Assembly (NCBI GenBank): GCA_033764055.1
Contig: JANRJI010000136.1
Coordinates: 62,001 to 126,000 of the forward strand
Reading direction: 5' to 3'
DNA: 64,000 bases
DNA from: Ga0077555 sp033764055
GTDB lineage: Bacteria > Pseudomonadota > Alphaproteobacteria > Rhizobiales > Hyphomicrobiaceae
Shown: positions 33,455 through 42,853 of the stretch, piece by piece
How the letters are laid out: every line of letters starts with the position of its first letter
How positions within the stretch are numbered: position 1 is the first letter of the stretch
Translations under genes and position numbers: made by a program
Notes under the pieces: model-generated
What the model was told of the DNA's origin: nothing
Database searches by the model: none
What the model saw: the letters and a program-made list of their open reading frames with translations, nothing else

Positions 33455-35272
33455 ATGGCTCCACGCCGCAGCAAATTCCACGTCGTCCTCATCAAGCCGA
33501 CGCGCTACGACGACGCCGGCTATCCAATCCACTGGACGCGCAGTCCGCTGCCGTCCAATGCGTTGGCTTGCATGTACGGCATTGTCGACGATTGCCGGCG
33601 CCGGCAGGTGCTCGGTCCAGACGTCGACATCGAGATCACGGCCATCGACGAGAGCAACTTCCGCGTTCGCGTGCCGTACCTGGTGCGCAAGGTGCAGAAG
33701 GACGGCGGCCGTGCCCTCGTCGGCATGGTCGGCGTGCAGTCGAACCAGTATCCCCGCGCGCTCGATCTGGCGCTGCAGTTCAGGCAGGCCGGGCTGCAGG
33801 TCGCCATCGGCGGTTTCCACGTCTCGGGCTGCATTGCCATGCTCGACGAGCTGACGCCCGAGCTCAAGGCTGCGCAGGACGCGGGAATCTCGCTATTTTC
33901 CGGCGAAGCCGAGGAGCAGCGGCTCGACGAGGTGCTGCGCGACGCCTGGAGCGGCGCGCTCAAGCCCCATTACGATTATGCCGGCAAAGCACCGCCCCTC
34001 GAGGGCCAGCCGCTACCGCTGCTGCCTGCCGAGAATGTCAGCCGCACCCTGCTCAACTCGTCGAGCTTCGATCTCGGCCGCGGCTGCCCCTTCGAATGCT
34101 CGTTCTGCTGCATCATCAACGTCCAGGGCAGGAAGAGCCGCTACCGGACGCCCGACGAGCTCGAGACGATCGTGCGCGCCAACGTCGCCATGGGAATCCA
34201 CGAGTTCTTCATCACCGACGACAATCTGGCGCGCAACAAGCAGTGGGAGCCGCTGCTCGACCGGCTCATCGTCCTTCGGGACCAGGGCATCAAGCTGTCG
34301 CTGCAGATCCAGGTGGACACCCTCACCCACCGCATTCCGGGCTTCATCGACAAGGCCGTGCGCGCTGGCGTCGACAAGGTGTTCGTCGGCCTCGAGAACA
34401 TCAATCCCGAGAATCTGGCGCACGTGAAGAAGCGCCAGAACCGCATCACCGAGTACCGCGACATGCTGCTCGCCTGGAAGCGGCACCCCGTCGTGATCAC
34501 CTGCGGCTACATTATCGGCTTCCCGAAGGACACGCGCGCTTCGATCCTGCACGACATCGACATCCTCAAGCGCGAGCTCCCGATCGACATACTCTACCTG
34601 ACCATGCTGACGCCGCTGCCGGGCTCCGAGGACCACAAGCGGGCGCTGGCCTCCGGCACGTGGATGGACCCGGACCTCAACAAGTACGACCTCTGCCATC
34701 GCGTCATCCATCATCCGCTCATTCCGGACGACGAGTACGACAGGCTGTTCGCCGAGGCTTGGCAGCGGTTCTACACGCCGGACCACGTCGAGCGGGTGCT
34801 GCGCCGGGCGGCCGCTCTCGGCAGCAACAAGAAGATCACCACCGCCAACCGCCTGTTCTACTATGGGCGGCTCACGCAGATTTACGGCGAGTACACCATC
34901 GACATGGGTCTCGGCCGCCGCCGCTACCGGGCCGACCGACGGCCGGGGCTTCCGCGCGAGTCCCTGCTCGCTTTCAGCCGGCGGGTTCTGCGCGACTTCA
35001 CGCACGGCTATGTGCGGGCTTTCATCGAGCTGCGGCGTCACCAGCGCCAGGCCCTCCGCATCTGGGCCGACCCCAATCGGCACGCGTACAAGGATCTGGC
35101 GATCACGCCCACGGGCGACGCCGAGTTCGAGACGCTGGAGATGTATCGGGAGACACGCGGCGGCGCTGCGGCCGTCGCCAAGCATCGCGCCAACACCGAG
35201 CTGCGGCTGGCCGCCGCGCAGGCACGCACGACTGCAGCGAAGGCCGCAGAGACTGCAGCCCCTAACGCGTGA
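33455..35272 (+). CDS. B12-binding domain radical SAM protein
   Basis: 605-residue enzyme. Residues 1-170 resemble a cobalamin-binding Rossmann domain (LVGMVGVQSNQYPRALDLAL, VAIGGFHVSG). The radical SAM core starts at about 195, with the [4Fe-4S] motif C211-x3-C215-x2-C218 in GRGCPFECSFCCI, then EFFITDDNLARN, a VFVGLENINPENL segment and ITCGYIIGFPKDTR. The last 150 residues are basic and helical without a recognised domain. Such proteins do methyl transfers to unactivated carbons or ring changes, for example in lipids, but the substrate here is unknown. ATG 33455 (GTG at 33452 possible) follows GGGGGAGG. It has no close partner gene. Confidence 0.9.
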   Translation: MAPRRSKFHVVLIKPTRYDDAGYPIHWTRSPLPSNALACMYGIVDDCRRRQVLGPDVDIEITAIDESNFRVRVPYLVRKVQKDGGRALVGMVGVQSNQYPRALDLALQFRQAGLQVAIGGFHVSGCIAMLDELTPELKAAQDAGISLFSGEAEEQRLDEVLRDAWSGALKPHYDYAGKAPPLEGQPLPLLPAENVSRTLLNSSSFDLGRGCPFECSFCCIINVQGRKSRYRTPDELETIVRANVAMGIHEFFITDDNLARNKQWEPLLDRLIVLRDQGIKLSLQIQVDTLTHRIPGFIDKAVRAGVDKVFVGLENINPENLAHVKKRQNRITEYRDMLLAWKRHPVVITCGYIIGFPKDTRASILHDIDILKRELPIDILYLTMLTPLPGSEDHKRALASGTWMDPDLNKYDLCHRVIHHPLIPDDEYDRLFAEAWQRFYTPDHVERVLRRAAALGSNKKITTANRLFYYGRLTQIYGEYTIDMGLGRRRYRADRRPGLPRESLLAFSRRVLRDFTHGYVRAFIELRRHQRQALRIWADPNRHAYKDLAITPTGDAEFETLEMYRETRGGAAAVAKHRANTELRLAAAQARTTAAKAAETAAPNA

Positions 35273-35845
35273 CGCGGGTCGGGTGACAAAGCGCCACTGC
35301 AACATCTGCAGTGACATATTCCGGAGTGTCTGCGTCGTCATGGCCGCGCTGTTGGCGAGCGTGGTGGCTGCTGGTGCCGGGTCGACCGGTGGAGTATAGC
35401 CCGGTCTGGAGATCCACCGCGCGAAAGGCAGCGACTTCTGCGCGTGCATGTCTGCGGCGGCCGCGAGACGACCACGAGCATGACGGGCATGTTCGGCCTC
35501 GACGACGTCCCGACGTTCTCGCCGGAACAGTGTCGACGGCGGCGCACACGTCGCGACCTTGGGCATTCGCTGTAGGTTCTGAAACGCCTCGGAGCGTTGC
35601 TCGCGAGGCTGGGGCATCGCGCCGCGCATGCAAGTGACGTTGCACGCGCTAGGTCTCAGAAAATTGGCGGCTGCATGACGGAGGGATCACCCAGTCACCG
35701 CAGAACCCGCTCCGCCAGGCCCGACAATCGCCGCACGTTGCCGCTCTGCGAGGATCCGGCGAGACGCTGCCTAGCGTTCCCTTTTACCGCTGCAGCAGCT
35801 CCCCGACCGTTGTTGCCGCTCACGACCAACCAGGCCCGACACCAC
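35273..35845. other. Intergenic region before cysD
   Basis: 573 bases without a supportable gene. A hairpin CACTGCA-ACATC-TGCAGTG at 35295-35313 lies 22 bases after the radical SAM stop and may help terminate it, though no T-run follows. No clear promoter motif for cysD was identified by eye. Confidence 0.5.
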
Positions 35846-36754
35846 ATGTCGACAGCACTTCCCAGCCACCTGCGCACGCTCGAGGCGGAATCGATTCACA
35901 TCTTCCGCGAGCTGGTCGCCGAGTGCGAGCGCCCCGTCCTGCTCTATTCGATCGGCAAGGACTCCTCGGTGCTCCTGCACCTCGCCATGAAGGCCTTCCA
36001 TCCCGGCAAGCCACCCTTCCCGCTCCTCCACATCGACACCACGTGGAAGTTCCGCGAGATGATCGCGTTCCGCGACGCGACGGTGCGCCGCCTGGGGCTC
36101 GAGCTGCTCGTCCACGTCAATCACGACGCCCTCGCGCAGGGCATCTCGCCCGTGACGCACGGCAGCAGCGTCCACACGGACCTCATGAAGACCGTCGGAC
36201 TGCGCCAGGCCCTCGACCAGGGTCGCTTCGACTGTGCCATCGGAGGCGCCCGTCGCGACGAGGAGCGGTCACGCGCCAAGGAGCGGGTATTCTCGTTGCG
36301 CTCCGCTGGCCACCGCTGGGACCCAAAGGCGCAGCGGCCGGAGCTCTGGCGGCTCTACAACGGCCGCCATCAGGCCGGAGAGACCATGCGCGTCTTCCCG
36401 CTCTCCAATTGGACCGAGCTCGATGTGTGGGAGTACATCGCCGCCGAGGGCATCGACGTCGTGCCGCTGTATTTCGCCGCCACGAGGCCGGTCGTCGACC
36501 GTGACGGAATGATCATCCTGCGTGACGACGAGCGCCTTCCACTGCGGCCTGGCGAGGCGCCCGCGATGCGGCGCGTGCGTTTCCGTACGCTTGGGTGCTA
36601 TCCTCTCACCGGCGCCATCGAGTCGGACGCCACGACCGTCGCCGACATCATCGCCGAGATCGCCGCGGCGCGCGCGTCAGAGCGGCAGGGCCGAGCCATC
36701 GACCACGACAGCGCCGGCTCCATGGAGAAGAAGAAGCAGGAAGGCTATTTCTGA
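35846..36754 (+). CDS. cysD: Sulfate adenylyltransferase subunit 2 (CysD/NodP)
   Basis: 302-residue small subunit of ATP sulfurylase, an adenylyl transferase that makes APS from sulfate and ATP. The PP-loop is LLYSIGKDSSVLLHLA, followed by LLHIDTTWKFREM, the IGGARRDEERSRAKERVFS motif, FPLSNWTELDVWEYI and RFRTLGCYPLTGAI. The C-terminus KKKQEGYF is diagnostic of the family. Length matches (about 300). The stop and the next start overlap (TGATG at 36752-36756), so CysD and the CysN-CysC fusion are translationally coupled. Because the partner carries an APS kinase, the pair yields PAPS, as with the rhizobial NodPQ. Confidence 0.96.
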   Translation: MSTALPSHLRTLEAESIHIFRELVAECERPVLLYSIGKDSSVLLHLAMKAFHPGKPPFPLLHIDTTWKFREMIAFRDATVRRLGLELLVHVNHDALAQGISPVTHGSSVHTDLMKTVGLRQALDQGRFDCAIGGARRDEERSRAKERVFSLRSAGHRWDPKAQRPELWRLYNGRHQAGETMRVFPLSNWTELDVWEYIAAEGIDVVPLYFAATRPVVDRDGMIILRDDERLPLRPGEAPAMRRVRFRTLGCYPLTGAIESDATTVADIIAEIAAARASERQGRAIDHDSAGSMEKKKQEGYF

Positions 36755-38598
36755 TGAGCTCCGGGAAAAGCCTGCTCCGCTTCCTCACGTGCGGCAGCGT
36801 CGACGATGGCAAGAGCACGCTGATCGGTCGGCTGCTCTATGATTCGGGCCTCGTGCTCGACGATCAGCTCACCGCACTGGCAGCCGATTCGCGTCGCCAC
36901 GGGACGACCGGCGACGCGCTCGACCTGGCGCTGCTCGTCGACGGCCTCCAGGCAGAGCGCGAGCAGGGCATTACCATCGACGTCGCCTATCGCTATTTCG
37001 CGACGCCGCGCCGCAAGTTCATCGTCGCCGACACGCCGGGTCACGAGCAGTACACGCGCAACATGGCCACCGGCGCCAGCGTCTCCGACCTCGCCGTGAT
37101 CCTGGTCGATGCCAGCAAGGGCATCCTCACGCAGACCCGGCGGCACGTCGCTATCGCCGGACTGCTCGGCCTGCGGCATGCCGTGCTCGCTATCAACAAG
37201 ATGGATCTCGTCGGCCTCGACGAGGCGCAGTTCCGTGCCATTGCCGGGAATTTCGAGCAGCTCGCCCGCCAGCACGGGCTCGCTCACACCCTGGCGATCC
37301 CGATCGTGGCGCGTGAGGGCGACAATATCGTCACCCGCGGCAGCCGCATGCACTGGTACGCGGGACCGACCCTGCTCGAGCATCTCGAAGCCGTGGAGAT
37401 CGCCCCGCGTACGGCCGCCTCGTTTCGCATGCCCGTGCAGTGGGTCAACCGCCCACACCAGGACTTCCGGGGGTTCTCCGGCACCGTAGCCGGCGGCACC
37501 ATCGAGCCGGGAGGCCCGATCAAGGTCTTCCCGTCCGGCCGCACGTCGATTGTCCGGCGGGTTCTCAACGGCGACCGCGAGGTCGCTCGCGCCGGCGTCG
37601 CGGACGCGGTCACGCTCGCTCTGGCCGACGAGATCGACATCAGCCGCGGCGACGTCCTGGCTGCCCCGGACGTCGACCTGCGTGTCGCCGACCAGTTCGC
37701 CGCCCATGTCATCTGGCTCTCCGAGCAGACCATGCTGCCGGGCCGTCCGTACCTGCTGAAGTGCGGCTCCCAGACGGTCAGCGCCAGCATCACCACGATC
37801 AAGCACACCCTGGGCGTCGACACCGGGGAGGAGATCGCGAGCCGCCAGCTCGACCTCAACGAGATCGGCTTCTGCAATATCTCGACGGCCCGCCCGCTGG
37901 TGTTCGAGCCGTTCGAGACGTGCCCGGCGCTCGGCTCGTTCATCCTGATCGACAAGCTGACCTCGGCGACGGTCGGGGCCGGAATGATCCGCTTCGAGCT
38001 GCGCCGTGCCACCAACATCCATTGGCAGGTGCTGGACGTCACGAAGGAGACGCGCTCGGCGCTGAAGGCGCAGAAGCCCTGTTGCCTTTGGTTCACCGGA
38101 CTGTCCGGCGCCGGCAAGTCGACGATCGCCAACCTCCTCGACAAGCGGCTCGTCGCCATGGGCCGGCACACCTATGTGCTCGACGGCGACAACGTGCGCC
38201 ACGGCCTCAACCGGGACCTCGGCTTCACCGATGCCGATCGTGTCGAGAACATCCGGCGGGTGGCCGAGGTCGCCCGCCTGATGGTGGACGCCGGCCTGAT
38301 CGTGACGGTCTCGTTCATCTCGCCGTTCCGTTCCGAGCGGCAGATGGCCCGCGAGTTGTTCGCGCCGGGAGAGTTCATCGAGATCTTCGTCGATACGCCG
38401 CTGGAGGTCTGCGAGGAGCGAGATCCGAAGGGGCTCTACCGCAAGGCGCGGCAGGGCCAGATCCGCAACTTCACGGGCATCGATTCAGCCTACGAGCCAC
38501 CGACCGCGGCCGAGCTCGTCCTGGTGGCCGGGTCGGCCAGCCCCGAGCAAATGGTGGATACTTTGGTCGGGCACCTGCGTGCGCGGCGGATCCTCTGA
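36754..38598 (+). CDS. cysN/cysC: Bifunctional sulfate adenylyltransferase subunit 1/APS kinase (CysN-CysC)
   Basis: 614-residue fusion. The N-terminal EF-Tu-like GTPase (CysN, about residues 1-425) has G1 GSVDDGKST, effector EREQGITIDVAYRYF, G3 DTPGHEQYTRNM and G4 NKMDLV. The C-terminal APS kinase (about 440-614) has the P-loop GLSGAGKSTIA (from G449), LDGDNVRHGLNRDLGF, a VSFISPFRSER segment and the FVDTPLEVCEERDPKGLY motif. It pairs with CysD to give APS and then phosphorylates it to PAPS. The fused form corresponds to CysNC/NodQ of rhizobia, where PAPS serves sulfotransferases. No sulfotransferase gene is visible in the window. Confidence 0.96.
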   Translation: MSSGKSLLRFLTCGSVDDGKSTLIGRLLYDSGLVLDDQLTALAADSRRHGTTGDALDLALLVDGLQAEREQGITIDVAYRYFATPRRKFIVADTPGHEQYTRNMATGASVSDLAVILVDASKGILTQTRRHVAIAGLLGLRHAVLAINKMDLVGLDEAQFRAIAGNFEQLARQHGLAHTLAIPIVAREGDNIVTRGSRMHWYAGPTLLEHLEAVEIAPRTAASFRMPVQWVNRPHQDFRGFSGTVAGGTIEPGGPIKVFPSGRTSIVRRVLNGDREVARAGVADAVTLALADEIDISRGDVLAAPDVDLRVADQFAAHVIWLSEQTMLPGRPYLLKCGSQTVSASITTIKHTLGVDTGEEIASRQLDLNEIGFCNISTARPLVFEPFETCPALGSFILIDKLTSATVGAGMIRFELRRATNIHWQVLDVTKETRSALKAQKPCCLWFTGLSGAGKSTIANLLDKRLVAMGRHTYVLDGDNVRHGLNRDLGFTDADRVENIRRVAEVARLMVDAGLIVTVSFISPFRSERQMARELFAPGEFIEIFVDTPLEVCEERDPKGLYRKARQGQIRNFTGIDSAYEPPTAAELVLVAGSASPEQMVDTLVGHLRARRIL

Positions 38599-38816
38599 CC
38601 CGGGATTACGCATCGGACGCACCAGAAATCGCGGCCTCAAGCAATTATCAACCAATCGGAGTGATCGTATCGGCCCAAGGGCCCGCATGACACGACGTGA
38701 GGCGACGGCGCAACAGTCGGGCCGGACAAATATCGCGTGCGCGGACATGGCGGTTGCCACTCTTTGCACCAATTGATACCGCCTAACAGGGGACTACGGC
38801 CGGGGAACATCACTCG

Positions 38817-39992
38817 ATGCGGCCGAAGCGAGGGGAAGGCAACTTGATCTTTCCGCGGATTGCGACGGGTCTGCTGGTGACGTTGATCTGCGCCCTGCTT
38901 TCGGGTTGCGGCGGCTTCATCCCAACGACAGGACCCTTGTCTCACGAGATCGGCGGAACCCCGAAAGCCAATGACAAGCAGGACTACGTCGTCATCGACG
39001 TCGATCAGTCCGTCATCCGCGCCGTCAACTCCAAAGGCGCCTACGGCATCAGCCGCCTGCAGAAGACCGCGCACAACGCGCCAAAGTCGAAGGTCGGTGT
39101 GGGCGACGTTCTCTCCGTCACCGTATACGAGGCTGGCGAGAGCGGCCTGTTCTCCGGCAAGGACCAGCGTTACGTCACGTTTCCTTCCCTGCAGGTCAAC
39201 CAGGAAGGCTTCATCTCCCTTCCCTACGCCGGCATGCTCAAGGCCGTCGGGCAGTCGCCCCACGACCTGCAGAAGCAGATCGTCAGCCGTCTCGAGGGGC
39301 GTGCAATCCAGCCGCAAGCCGTGGTGACGATCGTCAACACGGAGAGCAATACGATCGTGCTTGCCGGCGATGTCGAGAAGCCCGGCCGCTATCCGCTGTC
39401 TCCGGCCGGAGATCGCCTGCTGGATGTCGTCGCCAAGGCGGGTGGCTCACGCTTCCCGGCCCGAGAGGTTTATGTGACGTTCGTGCGCGGCCAGGACCGC
39501 GGCACGCAAACCCTCGAGCGTGTCGTCGAAAGCCAGCAGGAGAACATCTTCGTCCTTGCCGGTGACCGCATCTACATCAAGCATGATCCGAAGCGCTACT
39601 CGGTGTTTGGCGCCATCCATAAGCCCGGCGTCTACGTGTTTCCGGCGTCGGAGGTCAACGTTCTGGAAGCCATGGCGAGCGCCGGCGGCCTCATCGACGA
39701 GCGCGCCGACGCCACAGGCCTGTTCGTATTCCGCTATGAGCCGATGGAGACCGTGCGGGAGGTCAAGCCCGATGTGCCCTCCCATTTCGGCCCGGTCGTC
39801 CCAACGGTCTACCGGATCAGCCTGCGCAACCCCAGCACCTATTTCCACGCCCGAGGCTTCCTGCTCCGCGACAAGGACGTCGTCTACGTGGCGAACTCGA
39901 CTGCGGTCGAGGTGGCGAAGGTGCTGCGTCTCATCGATCTCGGAACCCGCTCGGTCGGAAACATCAAATCGGGTGTCCGCTCGGTCGATTGA
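38817..39992 (+). CDS. Outer-membrane polysaccharide export lipoprotein (OPX; KpsD/Wza-like)
   Basis: 391-residue lipoprotein. A signal peptide ends with lipobox LSGC (C31 would carry lipid). The polysaccharide-export (PES) domain follows (about 90-180: KVGVGDVLSVTVYEAGE, GFISLPYAGMLKAVG, LEGRAIQPQAVVTI), then two SLBB-type repeats (VLAGDVEKPGRYPLSP and VFGAIHKPGVYVFP), all typical of OPX proteins that carry capsular glycans to the cell surface. ATG 38817 gives the full length, but TTG at 38844 behind AGGGGAAGG is a strong alternative that shortens the signal peptide. It opens the capsule locus, followed by the KpsE/RkpU-like gene. Confidence 0.9.
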   Translation: MRPKRGEGNLIFPRIATGLLVTLICALLSGCGGFIPTTGPLSHEIGGTPKANDKQDYVVIDVDQSVIRAVNSKGAYGISRLQKTAHNAPKSKVGVGDVLSVTVYEAGESGLFSGKDQRYVTFPSLQVNQEGFISLPYAGMLKAVGQSPHDLQKQIVSRLEGRAIQPQAVVTIVNTESNTIVLAGDVEKPGRYPLSPAGDRLLDVVAKAGGSRFPAREVYVTFVRGQDRGTQTLERVVESQQENIFVLAGDRIYIKHDPKRYSVFGAIHKPGVYVFPASEVNVLEAMASAGGLIDERADATGLFVFRYEPMETVREVKPDVPSHFGPVVPTVYRISLRNPSTYFHARGFLLRDKDVVYVANSTAVEVAKVLRLIDLGTRSVGNIKSGVRSVD

Positions 39993-40273
39993 GCCAAGGG
40001 CCTCACGAGAAGTGACCACCGCAATTCCCAGAAGATCTCGGCCATACGTCTGACAATTTCCTGCGTTGATTGGCCGGGATGCGCCACCTCGAATGGGCGG
40101 CCTGATGGGGAGGCGCCTGGGTTGTCGCGGGCTGTGACCTGGCTGATCGCTACACAGGATTTCTGCTCCGCGGACATCCCGCGGATTGTCGCCGGCTTAC
40201 AGGCGTGCCAAATCACGATGCTGCCGAGCACCATGTCGTTCAGCTGCCGACGGGCAGAGCAAGCCGGGGCTCA

Positions 40274-41509
40274 ATGCAGAAGCGGGTCAGCGACAAGTCT
40301 GCCGAGCCTGTCCGCAAGGGCGCCTTGCTGCCGTTCCTCGACGCCTCGGCTGAGAGCACCGGCGCAGCCCGCACCCGGCTCACCGAACGGGCCGGCCAGA
40401 GGTTTCGCCGCAGGATGCTCGCCCTCTCGTTTCTGGCGATCGTCATCCTGCCGACTGTCGTGACCGGCCTCTACTACGCGTTCATTGCAGCCCCCCAGTT
40501 CGCCGCCGAATCCAGGGTCTCGGTGCGCAGCGCGTCCAACTCATCGGGAACGGAGGTCCTCGGCATCTTCAGCAATGTGCCGCTGCCTGGGATTGGCGAT
40601 TCCTACATCGTCATGGACTTCGTCCGCTCCCGTCAGATTCTCGACAAGCTGGCGCCGTCGATCGACTATCGGAGCATCTTCAACCATCCCAATGCCGATT
40701 TCCTTGCGCGCCTCGACCCGCAGTGGGCGATGGAGGACACCGTCAAGTACTGGCGCCAGATGGTAACCATCGGCTTCGACACGACGTCCCAGATCATCAC
40801 ATTGAAAGTCCGGACGTTCACACCGGAGGACGCCCTGAAGCTCTCGACGGCGATCCTCGCGCAAAGCGAGGAGCTGATAAACGCGCTGTCTGCCCGCGCC
40901 CGTGCCGATGCCGTGAAGGCCGCCGAGCAGGAGGTCCAGCACATGGAGGGGCGTCTGCGGACGGCGCGCGCTGCTCTTCAGACATTCCGAGAGACGCGGC
41001 AGGAGCTCGACCCGCGCAAAAAGGCGGAAGCCCGCCAGGAGATCATCGAGAAGTTGCAGAGCCAGCTGACGGAGGCGCGGGCCAAGTACACGGCCATGCG
41101 CCAGACGTTGTCAGAGAATGCCCCGAGCGTGATCTATCATGCCGGCATCATCAAATCGCTCGAGCAGCAGATCGAGGAGGAGCGCGAGCGCATCGCCAGT
41201 AGCGACCGGGCCGGCATCGCCGGGGGCAAAGGTACGATCGGCGGCTTGATCTCGGATTACGAGGCTCTAGCGACCGATCGCGAGTTCGCGGAGAAGGCGT
41301 ACCTTTCCGCTCTGTCGTCGCTCGAGCGCGCCCGCTTCGATGCCGCGCGCCAGCATCGCTATCTTGCCACCATCGTCGAGCCGGCATTGCCGGACGATGC
41401 CCAGTACCCGAAGCGAATTCTGAACACGCTCATCGTGCTGGCCGTGTCCTTCAGTCTCTGGGCGCTCGCCAGTCTGGTCAGCCTGGCCGTCCGGGATCAC
41501 GTCACTTGA
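40274..41509 (+). CDS. rkpU: Capsule export inner-membrane protein, KpsE/RkpU-like (PCP family)
   Basis: 411-residue polysaccharide co-polymerase/export protein. One transmembrane helix lies near residues 49-72 and another near 380-403, with a large periplasmic region between them. That region contains a coiled coil (about 215-300, rich in Ala/Glu/Arg with repeated heptads). The pattern and the C-terminal PALPDDAQYPKRILNTLIVL segment (Pro-rich before the second helix) match KpsE/CtrB/RkpU proteins, which couple the ABC exporter to the OPX. ATG 40274 follows CGGGG; a GTG at 40205 is possible. The gene name is by analogy with Sinorhizobium rkpU. Confidence 0.85.
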   Translation: MQKRVSDKSAEPVRKGALLPFLDASAESTGAARTRLTERAGQRFRRRMLALSFLAIVILPTVVTGLYYAFIAAPQFAAESRVSVRSASNSSGTEVLGIFSNVPLPGIGDSYIVMDFVRSRQILDKLAPSIDYRSIFNHPNADFLARLDPQWAMEDTVKYWRQMVTIGFDTTSQIITLKVRTFTPEDALKLSTAILAQSEELINALSARARADAVKAAEQEVQHMEGRLRTARAALQTFRETRQELDPRKKAEARQEIIEKLQSQLTEARAKYTAMRQTLSENAPSVIYHAGIIKSLEQQIEEERERIASSDRAGIAGGKGTIGGLISDYEALATDREFAEKAYLSALSSLERARFDAARQHRYLATIVEPALPDDAQYPKRILNTLIVLAVSFSLWALASLVSLAVRDHVT

Positions 41510-41692
41510 GCGGCTCGACAGGCGACGAAGGATGAGTGTGGCCCATCGACCACAATCGCCCGATTCCGCGACATTGCACAGCGGATCAGCGGGGGGCCCA
41601 TTGCTCTCGGTGGCGAATGACGTTAACCGATTAATCCGAGGGCGCATGTACGTGTTTCAGTAGAGCCGTGAAACGCCGTGGGGATCATTTCG

Positions 41693-42793
41693 ATGCGCGA
41701 TGCGCGCTTGGCCGTCATGTCCGCAGGAATGCGGGAGATCGGCGACCTCATTTCAGCCGCCTCCGGCTGCACGATTGTCAGTTGGCAGATGGGGTTGGCA
41801 GCCCTGTGGTGCGATGGCATCGCGGGGTGGGGCCATAAGGTGACTGCCGACGCTGCGCGCCTGGCGGCTGCGCGCTTCAATGTTCCCTACGTCGCTGTCG
41901 AGGATGGGTGGTTGCGATCCATCCACGCGGGGGCCACCGAGAAGCCACGCTCGCTCGTCGTCGACAAGTCGGGCATCTACTACAATGCCGGGCAGCCGTC
42001 AGACCTCGAAAAACTGATCACCACGAGCGCCTTGCTGACGGACATGTACCGACTCGACCGAGCGCGGCGAGGTATCGAGCTTTTGCGGTCGGCAGCCATC
42101 TCCAAGTACAACAACGGAGCATGGCTGACGGAGGCCGAGCTCGGTCTGGATGTCACACCACGGCGTCCGCGCGTGCTGGTGGTCGACCAGACCCGCGGCG
42201 ATGCATCGATCAGCCTCGGTCTCGCCTCCGAGGCCTCCTTCCGCACGATGCTCGCCGCCGCCGTGAGCGAGAACCCGGGCGCAGAAGTCATCGTCAAGAC
42301 GCATCCCGAGGTGGTGAGCGGCCGCAAGGCAGGCTATCTCGGTAGCATCGACGGGAATGACATTGCAGTCGTTGCAGACGCCGTGAACCCCTGGGCCCTG
42401 CTGGAGGCCGTCGACAAAGTATACGTTGTCACCAGCCAGCTCGGATTCGAGGCCTTGATGTGCGGCTGTCGCGTGACCTGCTTCGGCGCGCCGTTCTACG
42501 CGGGCTGGGGCCTCACGGACGATCGCGTCACGGTTGCGCGCCGGACGGCGAGACCGACTTTGGAGCAGGTGTTCGCCGCAGCCTACTTCGACTACGCGGT
42601 CTATCTCGATCCGTCGACAGGGCATCGCGTGACGTTCGAGGACACAGTGGCAGCACTGCAGGCGGACCGGCAGCGGCTGCTCCCGTCGTGGTCCGGGGCT
42701 GGAGGCGCTGCTTCGGCGCGACGAGACCAGCACCAAGCCGCCCGCCTGCAGCGGCGGGAGATGGCAGCTCCCGCGACCGCCTGCCACGCCTGA
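41693..42793 (+). CDS. KpsC-like capsule glycosyltransferase, single domain (copy 1)
   Basis: 366-residue Capsule_synth (PF05159-type) protein. Diagnostic features are the N-terminal VSWQMGLAALW region, VAVEDGWLRSIH, the SGIYYNAGQPSDLE segment, ISKYNNGAW, VIVKTHPEVVSG and CGCRVTCFGAPFYAGWGLTDD. E. coli KpsC carries two such domains in one chain that add alternating Kdo residues to the capsule linker; here one domain stands alone, and a second similar single-domain gene lies at 52873. ATG 41693 has GGGGA 8 bases upstream; an in-frame GTG at 41678 is possible. The C-terminal 60 residues look degenerate and Ala/Arg-rich. SDR follows after 60 bases. Confidence 0.85.
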   Translation: MRDARLAVMSAGMREIGDLISAASGCTIVSWQMGLAALWCDGIAGWGHKVTADAARLAAARFNVPYVAVEDGWLRSIHAGATEKPRSLVVDKSGIYYNAGQPSDLEKLITTSALLTDMYRLDRARRGIELLRSAAISKYNNGAWLTEAELGLDVTPRRPRVLVVDQTRGDASISLGLASEASFRTMLAAAVSENPGAEVIVKTHPEVVSGRKAGYLGSIDGNDIAVVADAVNPWALLEAVDKVYVVTSQLGFEALMCGCRVTCFGAPFYAGWGLTDDRVTVARRTARPTLEQVFAAAYFDYAVYLDPSTGHRVTFEDTVAALQADRQRLLPSWSGAGGAASARRDQHQAARLQRREMAAPATACHA

Positions 42794-42853
42794 CACGGTC
42801 CGGGTCGCCGCCGCCCGCCACTCGATGCTTCGACAGCGGCATCAGGGGGCACG

